Counted from the first letter of the stretch, positions 15,810 to 24,349 are shown. The stretch is DNA of 44,084 nucleotides from a bacterium (GCA_029979565.1 JAPOHG010000013.1:1-44084), one strand, 5' to 3'. Made by a program: numbers and translations. The notes: generated from the sequence alone by a model not told the origin.

Positions 15810-16898
15810 ATGGCAAAGAAGACGATTCTCAACAAAGCTTCAGAGAAGTTCCTCGAAGCATACCTCAATAACGCAAGCCCAACCGGATTCGAAAGCAGCG
15901 GGCAGCAACTGTGGTTGGACTACATCCGACCGTACATCGATGAGCACATTGTTGATACCTACGGCACGGTCGTTGGGGTGGTCAATCCCGATGCCCCGTA
16001 CAAGGTGGTTATCGAAGCCCATGCCGATGAAATCAGCTATTTCGTTCACTACATCACCGCCGACGGGTACATCTACCTGCGCAGAAACGGCGGAAGTGAC
16101 CACCAGATTGCGCCTTCCAAGCGCGTCGACATCCACACGCCGAAAGGCATTGTAAAAGGCGTCTTCGGGTGGCCCGCCATCCACACCCGCACCGCGGGCA
16201 AGGAGGAAGCTCCAACCATGAAAAACATCTTCCTCGATGTGGGCGCCAAAGACAAGAAAGAGGTTGAAAAGATGGGCATCCACGTCGGATGCGTGGTCAC
16301 CTATGAGGACACCTTTATGGTCTTGAACAAGGACTGGTATGTTGCCCGCGCCCTGGACAACAGAGCCGGAGGGTTCATGATTGCTGAGGTCGCGCGCCTG
16401 CTGCATGAAGAAGGCACCAAATTGCCTTTTGGCCTTTACATCACCAACTCGGTACAAGAAGAAATCGGACTGCGCGGGGCCCAGATGATCGCCGAGCGGA
16501 TTTCACCGGACGTCGCCATTGTAACCGACGTTACCCACTGCACGCACACCCCGATGATGAACAAAATCGACAACGGAGACGTGGCTGCGGGCAAAGGCCC
16601 GGGCGTGACCTACGGACCGGCAGTCCAGAACAACCTCTTGCAGCGCATCATTGACACGGCCGATGCAGAGAAAATCCCACTGCAGCGTATGGCAGCCAGC
16701 CGCTTTACCGGAACCGACACCGACGCGTTTGCCTACTCCAACAAAGGCGTGGCGAGCGCGTTGATCAGCCTCCCACTTCGTTACATGCACACCACCGTGG
16801 AGATGGTGCACCGCCAGGACGTGGAGAATTGCATCAAGCTGATCCTCGCCACCTTGAAAAACATCAAGCCCGGAGAGGACTTCAAGTACATCCGCTGA
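15810..16898 (+). CDS. M42-family metallopeptidase (glutamyl aminopeptidase/cellulase M type)
   Basis: A 362-residue zinc or cobalt aminopeptidase. Metal ligands and catalytic residues are in VVIEAHADEISY (H71, D73), ARALDNRAGG (bridging aspartate), NSVQEEIGLRGA (catalytic Glu pair) and IVTDVTHCTHTP. A late histidine in RYMHTTVEMVH completes the site. M42 enzymes form dodecameric tetrahedral aminopeptidases that trim peptides in the cytoplasm. It is a single-gene unit between a terminator and the convergent receiver gene, whose stop codon is directly adjacent. Confidence 0.92.
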   Translation: MAKKTILNKASEKFLEAYLNNASPTGFESSGQQLWLDYIRPYIDEHIVDTYGTVVGVVNPDAPYKVVIEAHADEISYFVHYITADGYIYLRRNGGSDHQIAPSKRVDIHTPKGIVKGVFGWPAIHTRTAGKEEAPTMKNIFLDVGAKDKKEVEKMGIHVGCVVTYEDTFMVLNKDWYVARALDNRAGGFMIAEVARLLHEEGTKLPFGLYITNSVQEEIGLRGAQMIAERISPDVAIVTDVTHCTHTPMMNKIDNGDVAAGKGPGVTYGPAVQNNLLQRIIDTADAEKIPLQRMAASRFTGTDTDAFAYSNKGVASALISLPLRYMHTTVEMVHRQDVENCIKLILATLKNIKPGEDFKYIR

Positions 16899-17435
16899 TT
16901 ACGCCTGCAACAGTCGCTGAATGGCGTTCGCGAGGTCAAACACCCGCGCGGTCTCTTCGGCTGAAAGACCACCCTTGTCGGCCGTGAGCGATTGAATTTT
17001 GACGGCCTCTTGCTCGGCTTTGCTCATGCGCTGCTGCAAGTCCTCACCCCGCAAAACAATGGCCTGGCGATCGTGGTATAGTTGCGAAGCTTCGTTGACC
17101 AAATCACGCAACTCCGATTCGTTCCACGGCTTCGCGATGTACTTGTAAATCTGGCCCTTGTTGATCGCATCGATGACCGCGTCGATATCGGCATGGCCGG
17201 TGAGGAGCATGCGCACCGGGTCGGGGTAATCGGGCGCGATGAGTTCAAAAAACTCCACCCCACTCAATTTGGGCATTTTCTGGTCCGAAATGATGACCTC
17301 GATGGGGTGCTCGCGGAGGATGCGCACCGCGTCGGTCGGCTCGGTGGTCACGTGCACCTGGAAATCCCGTCGAAACGCTGCACGAAACGCAGTCAAATTG
17401 TGCGCCTCATCGTCGAGGTAGAGTACGTTGATCAT
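16899..17435 (-). CDS. Response regulator, RpfG-like receiver domain protein
   Basis: A 178-residue protein made of one receiver domain (residues about 1-120) and a C-terminal helical or coiled-coil tail, with no recognisable output domain. Acidic pocket D8-D9, phosphoacceptor D51 (IISDQKMP), T79 and K102 (YKYIAKPW) are all present. The Q after the aspartate and the GQIYKYI stretch are typical of receivers related to RpfG and other HD-GYP regulators, but no HD-GYP domain follows. Its ATG overlaps the histidine kinase stop (ATGA at 17435-17432), so it is the likely partner. It is the last gene of the E1-like/acyltransferase/kinase operon. Confidence 0.88.
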   Translation of the reverse strand: MINVLYLDDEAHNLTAFRAAFRRDFQVHVTTEPTDAVRILREHPIEVIISDQKMPKLSGVEFFELIAPDYPDPVRMLLTGHADIDAVIDAINKGQIYKYIAKPWNESELRDLVNEASQLYHDRQAIVLRGEDLQQRMSKAEQEAVKIQSLTADKGGLSAEETARVFDLANAIQRLLQA

Positions 17436-19570
17436 AATGGAAATCGAATGATGAATTCTGTGCCCACGCCTTCTTCGGACTCAACCTCGACTTCAGCATT
17501 GTGATCGCTTAAAATGCCCATCACAATACTCAAGCCCAAGCCCGTCCCTTCGCCCACCGGCTTCGTGGTAAAAAACGGATCAAAAATCTGCGACTTAACC
17601 GCTTCGGACATCCCGGGCCCAGCATCCTTGATGCGCACTTCAGCCCATTCTTGCCCAATGCTTTCCACCCGATCTGTTTCGATGGATAGGATGTTCTCTT
17701 CCACCTCACGTCCAAGGGCATCCATCGCTTGAATCGCATTGGTGATGATGTTCATAAAGACTTGGTTCAAACGGCCCGGTTGGCACATCACCGGTGGCAT
17801 TTCCTCTCCCAAGTCCAATTGCAAAACCGCTGCATCTTTCAAATTGCTACGCAATACAATCAACGTCGATTCCAGCAGTTCATTGAGCTGGGCTTGGATG
17901 AAATTATCCCCGTCCATGCGGCTGAAAATGCGCAGGCCCTTGACGATTTCAGAGGTACGAACGGTGCCGTCTTCAATGCCATTGAGCAACTCCTCAATCT
18001 CCTGTTGCGTAAATTCAATGTCCAGTTGGGACAATTTCTCCTTCACCCCATTTACCTGCTCATGCAAATCAGCCGCCGCAGGATCCATCACTTTCACGAG
18101 GTCAATGACAGCGTTGAGGTCCTCGAAATCCCGTCGCAAGGACTGTGCACTCGATGAAACGAAATTGATGGGGTTGTTCAGTTCATGGGCAATGCCTGCG
18201 GTCAACTGACCAATCGATGCGAGCTTCTCGGATTGCACCAATTGCTGCTGTGCGGACTGCAATTCCTCCAAGGTGGTTCGCATGCTCGCATTCACCGCTT
18301 CTAAATCTGCCGTTCGGTCGCGTACGCGCTCTTCAAGTTTGGTGTTCTGCTCGCGCACCATGCGCTCGTTGATTTGGGAAATGCGCAGCTGCTCTTCCCG
18401 CGCATGGGCACTCTCCTTTTTGAGCTGGTTGATGCGGCTGGCCAATGCAAGGCTGAGCAGAACCATCTCAATGGCACTGCCAAGGGGCAAAGCGAAGAAG
18501 GTCCAAGCATTGTACGGAATGACCCCGGCATCTTTCAACACAAAAACAAACACGGCTACAATGAAAATCGAAAAGGCCAACAGGAAATACTTCGCTGGGC
18601 TATACCCCTTGCGCATGGTGATGATGGCACCGGGGATGAAGAAGAAAATGGCCGCCGCGCAAAAATTGATGACGTTATACGCCCACACCAGCTGGCCAGA
18701 AACGGCGAGAACGAGGGCTACGAGGTAAACAACGAAATACCCGTTTAAAAGCTTGTGCAACCAAGGCACATAGCGGCTGAGCCGAAGGAAATTTTGGGCA
18801 AAAACAATGGTCGTCAACCCGCTAAATACCCCAAAAAAGTGCGTAATGCGCGCGTTCAACCACGGCCAAGCTTCCACGTTGAAATACGGCGCATACCCGT
18901 TGAGCACGAGTTGCGTGCCGCCGATCATCAATATGAACAACGAATACTCGAGGTAGCTGCGGTCCCCCACGCTGAAAAACAGGAACAGGTTGTAAAGCAG
19001 CATCACCAGTATCACCCCGAAATACGCTGCAAACAGAATATCCCGTTGGTGGGCATCGTTCAATACCTCACGCGGCCCCGCGATGCGCATGGGCAGCAGC
19101 AATGGCTTGGACGACTTCATGCGAAACACCGCGTGCAGTTCTTCGCATTCGACCAGCGGTATGGGAAATGTGGGGTACGTGCCAAACGCACCGTCATTCG
19201 CCCCATCCTGCAGCACACCCCGGTTGTAGGTCGCGATTACTTTGCCATCGCAGACCATGTAGCCCGTCAATTCATCAATGCCGGCGTTCTGAATCTCGAT
19301 TAACTGTCCGTTCTCACTGCGGCTGTCCAACTTCAACCGTACCCAACTCACCGCATCCGACAGACCCAGGCTCGGAACAGTTTGGTCCGCGGGGTCCCAG
19401 GCGTCGTGCTGAACCACCTCCGCCAGTCCCATGAGATCCGCTTGCAGTGAATCCCGCAAAATCTCGATGCGCTTTCCAATGAGCGATTGTGCTGCACCGG
19501 CTGAGACCACCGCCATGAACACCAAAAGGCACCACGCGCGCCATGGCCGTGTTCCTGTGGCAACAGCCAT
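17432..19570 (-). CDS. 7TM-DISM sensor histidine kinase
   Basis: The 712-residue protein has a signal peptide (cleavage near AGAAQ, residue 28), an extracytoplasmic 7TMR-DISMED2-like domain (about 35-165), seven membrane helices (about 178-380), a coiled coil (385-450) and a kinase core. The phosphoacceptor is H462 (GIAHELNNP); the ATP domain has the N-box NIITNAIQAM, DAGPGM (649-654) and GTGLGLS (675-681). DISM sensors are thought to bind small carbohydrate-like or other extracellular ligands. The start at 19570 is chosen because it begins the signal peptide and overlaps the stop of the acyltransferase gene (TGATG). It is immediately followed by its probable partner receiver. Confidence 0.92.
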   Translation of the reverse strand: MAVATGTRPWRAWCLLVFMAVVSAGAAQSLIGKRIEILRDSLQADLMGLAEVVQHDAWDPADQTVPSLGLSDAVSWVRLKLDSRSENGQLIEIQNAGIDELTGYMVCDGKVIATYNRGVLQDGANDGAFGTYPTFPIPLVECEELHAVFRMKSSKPLLLPMRIAGPREVLNDAHQRDILFAAYFGVILVMLLYNLFLFFSVGDRSYLEYSLFILMIGGTQLVLNGYAPYFNVEAWPWLNARITHFFGVFSGLTTIVFAQNFLRLSRYVPWLHKLLNGYFVVYLVALVLAVSGQLVWAYNVINFCAAAIFFFIPGAIITMRKGYSPAKYFLLAFSIFIVAVFVFVLKDAGVIPYNAWTFFALPLGSAIEMVLLSLALASRINQLKKESAHAREEQLRISQINERMVREQNTKLEERVRDRTADLEAVNASMRTTLEELQSAQQQLVQSEKLASIGQLTAGIAHELNNPINFVSSSAQSLRRDFEDLNAVIDLVKVMDPAAADLHEQVNGVKEKLSQLDIEFTQQEIEELLNGIEDGTVRTSEIVKGLRIFSRMDGDNFIQAQLNELLESTLIVLRSNLKDAAVLQLDLGEEMPPVMCQPGRLNQVFMNIITNAIQAMDALGREVEENILSIETDRVESIGQEWAEVRIKDAGPGMSEAVKSQIFDPFFTTKPVGEGTGLGLSIVMGILSDHNAEVEVESEEGVGTEFIIRFPL

Positions 19571-20331
19571 CACACCTCCAATCTGAATTTGAGGTTCAAC
19601 TCCCCTTTCGGGCCGTGCACCTGGTGCACCATTCCTTCCGGGTCCTGCCAAATGCCTTCCAGCAACTCCCGGACCTCAGGTTGGACGTCGGTCAGATGTT
19701 CAGGGAAAGTGTAACGAGCGATGGTCGCCCGCAACTTCGGCGTGGGGTAGGTGAAATAACCATCCTCTCCGATGCCTTCTTCGGTAAAGAAGGCCAACGG
19801 CTTTTGCATGCGGCGGGTCACGGGTGAAGTCAAGGCGAACAAGTGCCGCCCTCCGACCATCGTCAAGGTGGCCATGGCCGCTTGGATCATGAAGGTGGCC
19901 TCCACCCCCATGCCGGCCATTTCAATGCTGTTCCACATGCCCCCCAATTCGAAGGCTCCTTCTTCGACATAGCGTTCCATGTGTCCGCGGAGTCGGGAAT
20001 CTTGACTTCCAATCGCCTTGAGCATGGGAAGTTCGTTGGTCGTCTTGGCACCGTGCATGCGTGCCCCACCGAGTACGCGACGGCTGCGTCCATCCACCCC
20101 CGTCCCCTGCCCAACGGCAGCAATGACAATCACATTTGGGTTCCCGATCCACTCCCGATTGAAAGTGGTCAACTTCTTGATACCGTAAGCTTGGAGTACC
20201 GCTTGGTGACCGTCCACCAATTCATGGCAAATGTCCGCGTGCTGGTCGGCACGGAATACGTGCACTTCAGCCTGTGCGATACGTTCTGCTTGCCGGGCGC
20301 GATCAATTGACGGATTCAAGGAGCTGCTCAT
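19570..20331 (-). CDS. GNAT or acyl-homoserine-lactone-synthase-like acyltransferase (putative)
   Basis: A 253-residue protein without a certain family name. Segments resemble N-acyl amino acid/AHL-synthase-type GNAT folds: NPNVIVIAAVG, then RRVLGGARMHG where such enzymes have VVGGxRL, ELPMLKAI, GAFELGGMWNS where they have an ELSRLWV-like motif, and RHLFALTSPVTRRM near the C-terminal part. The product ends GPKGELNLKF. I recall similar proteins beside ThiF-like genes in Flavobacteriia. Its start (ATG 20331) overlaps the E1-like gene by 29 bp, and its stop overlaps the kinase start, so all four genes are coupled. Acyl donor and acceptor are unknown; a signal-making role is inferred from context. 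Confidence 0.6.
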   Translation of the reverse strand: MSSSLNPSIDRARQAERIAQAEVHVFRADQHADICHELVDGHQAVLQAYGIKKLTTFNREWIGNPNVIVIAAVGQGTGVDGRSRRVLGGARMHGAKTTNELPMLKAIGSQDSRLRGHMERYVEEGAFELGGMWNSIEMAGMGVEATFMIQAAMATLTMVGGRHLFALTSPVTRRMQKPLAFFTEEGIGEDGYFTYPTPKLRATIARYTFPEHLTDVQPEVRELLEGIWQDPEGMVHQVHGPKGELNLKFRLEV

Positions 20332-21376
20332 TCCATTCGAGGTAGTGGCGAGCATCCGGGATGTGCTCACCGAGAAAAACACTTCGGATCACCTGTGCTG
20401 CATGGGCTCCCCCAGCGGCTACATCGGTGTACAATTGTGGCCATCCGACAAGGGTTGTGCCAACGGCCTGCAGACTGCCTACGCCACGCGCTGATGCTTG
20501 CGTCACATCAATAAAGGCATCGAAGAACTCTGGTTTCCATGTAGAAGCGCTGCGCATCTCCTCCAACATAGCATCGGAAATACGGCCATGGAGGAAGGGC
20601 GTTCCCGCCTCATCGTAACGTTCGATGTCAAGCATGCCACGGTCAGAGGTTTCCATGACCAGTGGGATGCCTTTGGCTTTGGCATGCCAGCGCAGGTTGG
20701 CCTTGGCACGGACTTGGTCACAAGCGTCGCAGACGAAGTCCAATCCGTTCATGAAAGCCTCAGCATTTTCCGGCGTAAAACCCTCCTGAAAAAGTTCCAC
20801 TTCAAAATAGGGGTCCACTTCCGCTATGGCTCGCGCTATGGCCACAGCCTTCGGGACGCCCAAATGGTGTACGCCGGTCTGAATCCGATTCAAGTTGGAC
20901 AACTCGAGCGCATCGTAATCCGCCAATTTTAACTTGCCGCAGATGCGCTCCATGGCAAGGGTCATGGCCAAGGCACTGCCCACCGAAAGGCCTGCAATGC
21001 CCACGCATTTCGTTGCGAGCTGTGCTTGTTCCTCCGATGTAATCTTATTTCGATTGCGGTTGGTTCGAACGGCAACAAATGCCGATTCGGGCAACAACCG
21101 CACCCAGGTTTGGCGCCAAGGAAACCACGCCCACGTGCCAAACGCTTCCCAGCCCTCCTCTCCAATTTCGCGCTGAATGGCTTCGGCCAAGGTGTCCGGT
21201 TGCTGTCGCAAGGCAGGTGTTCGGGTCACCAACCACTCCACCAGCTGCTCTTCCAGCGTATCAACGACTTCGCCCTTCCTGTGCCGCATAGCTTGTTCGC
21301 AAGCAACACGCTCCGCCCGATTCTCAAGCCGGTAAAGCACCGGCTGTGTGGTGTATGAAGGGACGTCGACTACCAT
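20303..21376 (-). CDS. ThiF/E1-like adenylating enzyme (Rv1355c/MoeY-like)
   Basis: The 357-residue protein has an N-terminal helical part (1-110) and an E1-like Rossmann domain. The nucleotide loop is GIAGLSVGSALA (126-137), followed by the ADYDALELSNLNR pattern (D153, D155, N161, R164), K176 and the DFVCDACDQ region carrying the acidic residue that binds magnesium. No CxxC zinc pair and no obvious catalytic cysteine of the thioester-forming E1 enzymes is seen, so it may only adenylate a carboxylate. The loop wording fits the Rv1355c/MoeY branch, whose nitroreductase half is missing here. ATG 21376 is chosen; a GTG at 21445 would add 23 residues. It opens the operon with the acyltransferase, kinase and receiver. 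Confidence 0.75.
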   Translation of the reverse strand: MVVDVPSYTTQPVLYRLENRAERVACEQAMRHRKGEVVDTLEEQLVEWLVTRTPALRQQPDTLAEAIQREIGEEGWEAFGTWAWFPWRQTWVRLLPESAFVAVRTNRNRNKITSEEQAQLATKCVGIAGLSVGSALAMTLAMERICGKLKLADYDALELSNLNRIQTGVHHLGVPKAVAIARAIAEVDPYFEVELFQEGFTPENAEAFMNGLDFVCDACDQVRAKANLRWHAKAKGIPLVMETSDRGMLDIERYDEAGTPFLHGRISDAMLEEMRSASTWKPEFFDAFIDVTQASARGVGSLQAVGTTLVGWPQLYTDVAAGGAHAAQVIRSVFLGEHIPDARHYLEWNEQLLESVN

Positions 21377-21515
21377 AGCGTTAAACCCGTGAAGTTCGTG
21401 GGTAAAGCGTGGGATGCCGGGCGAATTCCGATATGTTTTGAACACGGCTTATGTGGGAATCTGCAACCTTTTCGGGACGGGGCTCGTAACCTCGGCCAAA
21501 CGCGATTTACGCTGC

Positions 21516-21938
21516 ATGACACCTTTCAACTCCACCCCGCTCATTTGGGTCGCCTTCGGAAGCACCGCCGAAAGCGAAAGCTTCGCGGAACGCATTCGGG
21601 ATTTTGCCGAAGCTCAAGCGCTCGCCGATTCGGAAGTATCGAATGCGGAGTTTGTTCATGCCAACGCAAAACACCAATCCGCCTGGCTCCTCATTGACGA
21701 AGAGATGCAAGGCAAATCCGCCATCAAGGCATTGGCGAAGCATGCCGCAGAAGCACACGAATATTTCCGTTGCATGGTCGTGGGCGAAATCCAGGCAGAA
21801 TCCTGGCCTAAGAACACCATCTCCCTTCCTTCGGACGCGCTTTCAACAGCTGTGATTGACCGGTTGCGCAATGAATCACACGTGTTGCGCATTGCCATCA
21901 GCCGAATCCGCCACATGCGCCGGCTCCAAAACCGATAA
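21516..21938 (+). CDS. Hypothetical protein, possible degenerate receiver fold
   Basis: A 140-residue soluble protein not recognised as a known family. The strand/helix pattern (PLIWVAFG, SESFAERIRDF, SAWLLIDEEMQGKSAIKAL, FRCMVVGEI, ISLPSDALSTAVIDRL) resembles a receiver domain, with LLIDEEM in the place of the phosphoacceptor strand, but the paired acids at the N-terminal strand and the conserved lysine are missing. If so it would be a pseudo-receiver. It is divergent from the E1-like gene (139 bp between start codons) and 3 bp from the stop of the convergent DUF4924 gene. Start at 21516 is the first ATG consistent with a clean N-terminus. Confidence 0.5.
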   Translation: MTPFNSTPLIWVAFGSTAESESFAERIRDFAEAQALADSEVSNAEFVHANAKHQSAWLLIDEEMQGKSAIKALAKHAAEAHEYFRCMVVGEIQAESWPKNTISLPSDALSTAVIDRLRNESHVLRIAISRIRHMRRLQNR

Positions 21939-21941
21939 GGC

Positions 21942-22457
21942 TTATTTGCCTTGGTAGATTTTAACGTGGCCTCGTGCAAGTGCATTGGCCATCTCTCGAA
22001 TGGGTTGCAATGCCGATTGGGTTTCTAAGGACACTTCCTCTTTCCTCATTTTCAATACCAGCCAACCATACAAGGCGGTCAACATCGTCTCCGTCGGGTG
22101 GCGCAAGCCTTCTTCCATTTTGTTTTGCTCCAATTCCCGTAGGACGGGCTCAGCGGTCTGGAAGGCGCTGACGTAGATTTCGTCTTCCATGGGGCCGGTG
22201 AGCAGGTCATGCAACAAGGCCAGTTCGGTCTGAACTTCAAGCACATCGGAAACGTGGCCTTTTTCCTCCAGTTTTTCGCGCTGCATCTGCGTGTTGAGCT
22301 TCAGCAACCAGTCGCAATCGGCACCGCCCGTTCCGTTGAACAAGCCTTCAATGGCCGTTTCCGAAAACTGTGCAGCGCGCACCAAGTCCTCCATCTGCCA
22401 GACGTACAAAACGTACTCGACGATGTGGGCGTTCTTCTTGGCTGCGGCGGTGCTCAT
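21942..22457 (-). CDS. DUF4924-family protein
   Basis: A 171-residue all-helical protein with the opening NAHIVEYVLYVWQMEDLVRAAQ, which is the hallmark of DUF4924, a Bacteroidota-specific family of unknown function. Its ATG overlaps the stop of the OmpH-like gene (ATGA at 22457-22454), so the two are coupled. No membrane segments or catalytic motifs are visible. Confidence 0.75.
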   Translation of the reverse strand: MSTAAAKKNAHIVEYVLYVWQMEDLVRAAQFSETAIEGLFNGTGGADCDWLLKLNTQMQREKLEEKGHVSDVLEVQTELALLHDLLTGPMEDEIYVSAFQTAEPVLRELEQNKMEEGLRHPTETMLTALYGWLVLKMRKEEVSLETQSALQPIREMANALARGHVKIYQGK

Positions 22458-23074
22458 TCTTCGCTCTCCTCTGTATTCGCTTCTTCGGCCGGTGGATCGT
22501 ACCGGTCGTTCATGAAGTCCAGCAAGGCATTCGTGACATCGTAGTCGGGTGCTCCATACAGCACGCCTTCGCCGGACAAGCCCCAGTTCAATACCACTTC
22601 CAATCCATTTTCTTCCGCAAACACGGCCACTTCTTCGCTCAACCGCGCCGCCACCTCCGCTTGGAGTTGATTCTCCAACTGCACCAAACGGGTTTGCGAT
22701 TCATTTTGGATCTGAGCGAGCTGCGCTTCGATCTCGTACAATCGCGACTGTGCAATTTGCACCTCGTCTTCGGCCGCATTGGGTCCACTTGCGTATGCAA
22801 TCAGTTCTTGGGCCTCCTCCTGCAGTGGAGTAGCCATGCGCTCAACGGCCATTTGGGCTTGTTGAACCGCCACGAACAAGGCGCGTTCGCGTTCGGCGAT
22901 GAATTCGTAATTGGCCTGGATGGAGTCTCCGTGGACGTACGCTACGGTTGCCGCTTGCCCTTCTTGCAGGGAAGTAGAGAGTTCAGGGGCCGTGTCGCCG
23001 ACTTGGATGTAGGTCAAGATGGCGAGCCAAATGCCAAGGCAGGCAATGAGAATGGAAACAAGCTGGTTGTTCAT
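22454..23074 (-). CDS. OmpH/Skp-like periplasmic chaperone family protein
   Basis: The 206-residue protein has an N-terminal membrane segment or signal (LVSILIACLGIWLAILTYIQ), then VAYVHGDSIQANYEF, which corresponds to the start of mature Skp proteins, a long coiled coil (about 60-150), and the EENGLEVVLNWGLSGEGVLYGAPDYDVTNALLDFMN ending typical of OmpH family members. Skp holds unfolded outer membrane proteins in the periplasm; the hydrophobic start here looks more like an anchor than a cleaved signal. The C-terminus is acidic (about the last 15 residues). It is followed by the coupled DUF4924 gene and preceded by a small gene 9 bp upstream. Confidence 0.82.
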   Translation of the reverse strand: MNNQLVSILIACLGIWLAILTYIQVGDTAPELSTSLQEGQAATVAYVHGDSIQANYEFIAERERALFVAVQQAQMAVERMATPLQEEAQELIAYASGPNAAEDEVQIAQSRLYEIEAQLAQIQNESQTRLVQLENQLQAEVAARLSEEVAVFAEENGLEVVLNWGLSGEGVLYGAPDYDVTNALLDFMNDRYDPPAEEANTEESEE

Positions 23075-23083
23075 GGAATGGGG

Positions 23084-23311
23084 TTAGGGTGTGTCTTGAA
23101 GCAATAGCGCCCGCATGGAAACAAAGCATTTGAGCACGTCGTCGGCCATGCGTTCGGCACTTGATTTTACGTCCTCGAGGGAAGCCGTTTCCGCATCGAA
23201 TTTGTACGTCTGTTCGTACCGATCCAACTCGTAGCGCAACTGGTACTTGTCGTTCCAGTGGTTGATGGTGATCCGCATCAGTGGGTGCGGTACGTGGGCG
23301 ACGGTTCGCAT
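23084..23311 (-). CDS. Small conserved-looking hypothetical protein
   Basis: A 75-residue, charged protein of unknown function (YQLRYELDRYEQTYKF in the centre). An internal ATG at 23278 (MRITINHWNDKY) may be the true start, giving 64 residues. It lies 9 bp before the OmpH-like gene on the same strand and is probably the first gene of that operon. The opposite strand has the DUF1853 gene 40 bp away. No motif is recognised; it is called from its position, size and clean frame. Confidence 0.55.
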   Translation of the reverse strand: MRTVAHVPHPLMRITINHWNDKYQLRYELDRYEQTYKFDAETASLEDVKSSAERMADDVLKCFVSMRALLLQDTP

Positions 23312-23351
23312 GGTTTTCGAGTAACTTCAGCGCGAAGATAGGCCTTCAAAC

Positions 23352-24278
23352 ATGGGAATTCAGCGCAATTGGCCCCCACCGCTCGACGACGTGCTCAACG
23401 CCTGTCCAACGCGTGGGCTGCAAGAAGTCGCATGGTGCGTTGGAAGCCCCCCGCTGATGGCATCCAGCCCAGGGGTCAACCACATCGGACAGGCTGCAGC
23501 GGAGTCGGCCCGATCGGAATTCGACGCCTGGATGCACCGCGCATTGGCAGCAGGAATTGAACGCGAAACATTCGAAAGTAAACCAGGCAATCAGCGCCTC
23601 GGTCACCGATTTGAACGGTGCGTATCCACTTGGTTTCATCACCACCCGGAGTGGGCAATCGAGGCGGCCAACCACGTGGTGCAATTGGGCAAACGAACAG
23701 CAGGTGAAATCGACTTGCTGGTGGAACGCGCCGGTGAAGTCCTGCATCTCGAGTTGGCCGTGAAGTTTTATTTGAGCACTTCCGGTTCTGCGCAGTGGGA
23801 TACGTGGGTGGGTGTGGACCCGGTGGACCGCCTTGACGTTAAACTCGACAAATTCAAAACGCAGTTGGCCCTCAGTGCGCAGCCCGAAATTGCTGCACAC
23901 CTCAACCAATTCGGATGGGACGTTCACCAACGAGGCGCATGGATGAAAGGGTGGTTTTTCGAACATTTCAAGCGCATGACAGCTCCTGTCCTTCCCAGAA
24001 ACGCCTCGTTCGACTGCAATGTCGGTTGGTGGTGCCATGAAAAAGACTGGCCACAAATCTGGACCGCCGTCGGAGACTGGGTGGCCATCGCTCCGCACCA
24101 CTGGCTGCGTGTCCGTCACGATGCAGCAGACGTGGTCGACCTGACAGATACTGGAGCGCTTCCGACTGGAATGCTGAAAAACAACGCTTGCATGGTGGCC
24201 ATGGTTGAGCGCGAGAACGGTGTGTGTCGGGAAATGATGCGGGGAATTGTGGTGCACGACCATTGGCCACGGGGCTGA
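23352..24278 (+). CDS. DUF1853-family protein, PD-(D/E)xK nuclease-like
   Basis: A 308-residue soluble protein. The core GEIDLLVERAGEVLHLELAVKFYL has the D...(E/x)xK spacing of PD-(D/E)xK nuclease folds (D in GEIDLL, E-x-x-x-K in LELAVKF), and GHRFERCVSTWF upstream resembles the first helix. This is the layout of DUF1853, found in proteobacteria and bacteroidetes with unknown function. Whether it cuts DNA is unknown. It is a single plus-strand gene followed after 71 bp by a TonB-dependent receptor gene. Confidence 0.72.
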   Translation: MGIQRNWPPPLDDVLNACPTRGLQEVAWCVGSPPLMASSPGVNHIGQAAAESARSEFDAWMHRALAAGIERETFESKPGNQRLGHRFERCVSTWFHHHPEWAIEAANHVVQLGKRTAGEIDLLVERAGEVLHLELAVKFYLSTSGSAQWDTWVGVDPVDRLDVKLDKFKTQLALSAQPEIAAHLNQFGWDVHQRGAWMKGWFFEHFKRMTAPVLPRNASFDCNVGWWCHEKDWPQIWTAVGDWVAIAPHHWLRVRHDAADVVDLTDTGALPTGMLKNNACMVAMVERENGVCREMMRGIVVHDHWPRG

Positions 24279-24349
24279 ATTCGCTCATCTTTGCGGGCGT
24301 CTTGCTTGAATTAAACAATTCAGGTAGGTGAACGTCTTATAAAGAGGAC

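Noticed and set aside
23346-24263. Frame of 305 codons opposite the DUF1853 gene
   Set aside because: The plus strand shows the conserved DUF1853 core; the minus frame has no features.
24307-24322. Inverted repeat TGAATT/AATTCA before the first TonB-dependent receptor as an operator
   Set aside because: Short and A/T-rich; likely by chance and no regulator is adjacent, so only mentioned with the gene.
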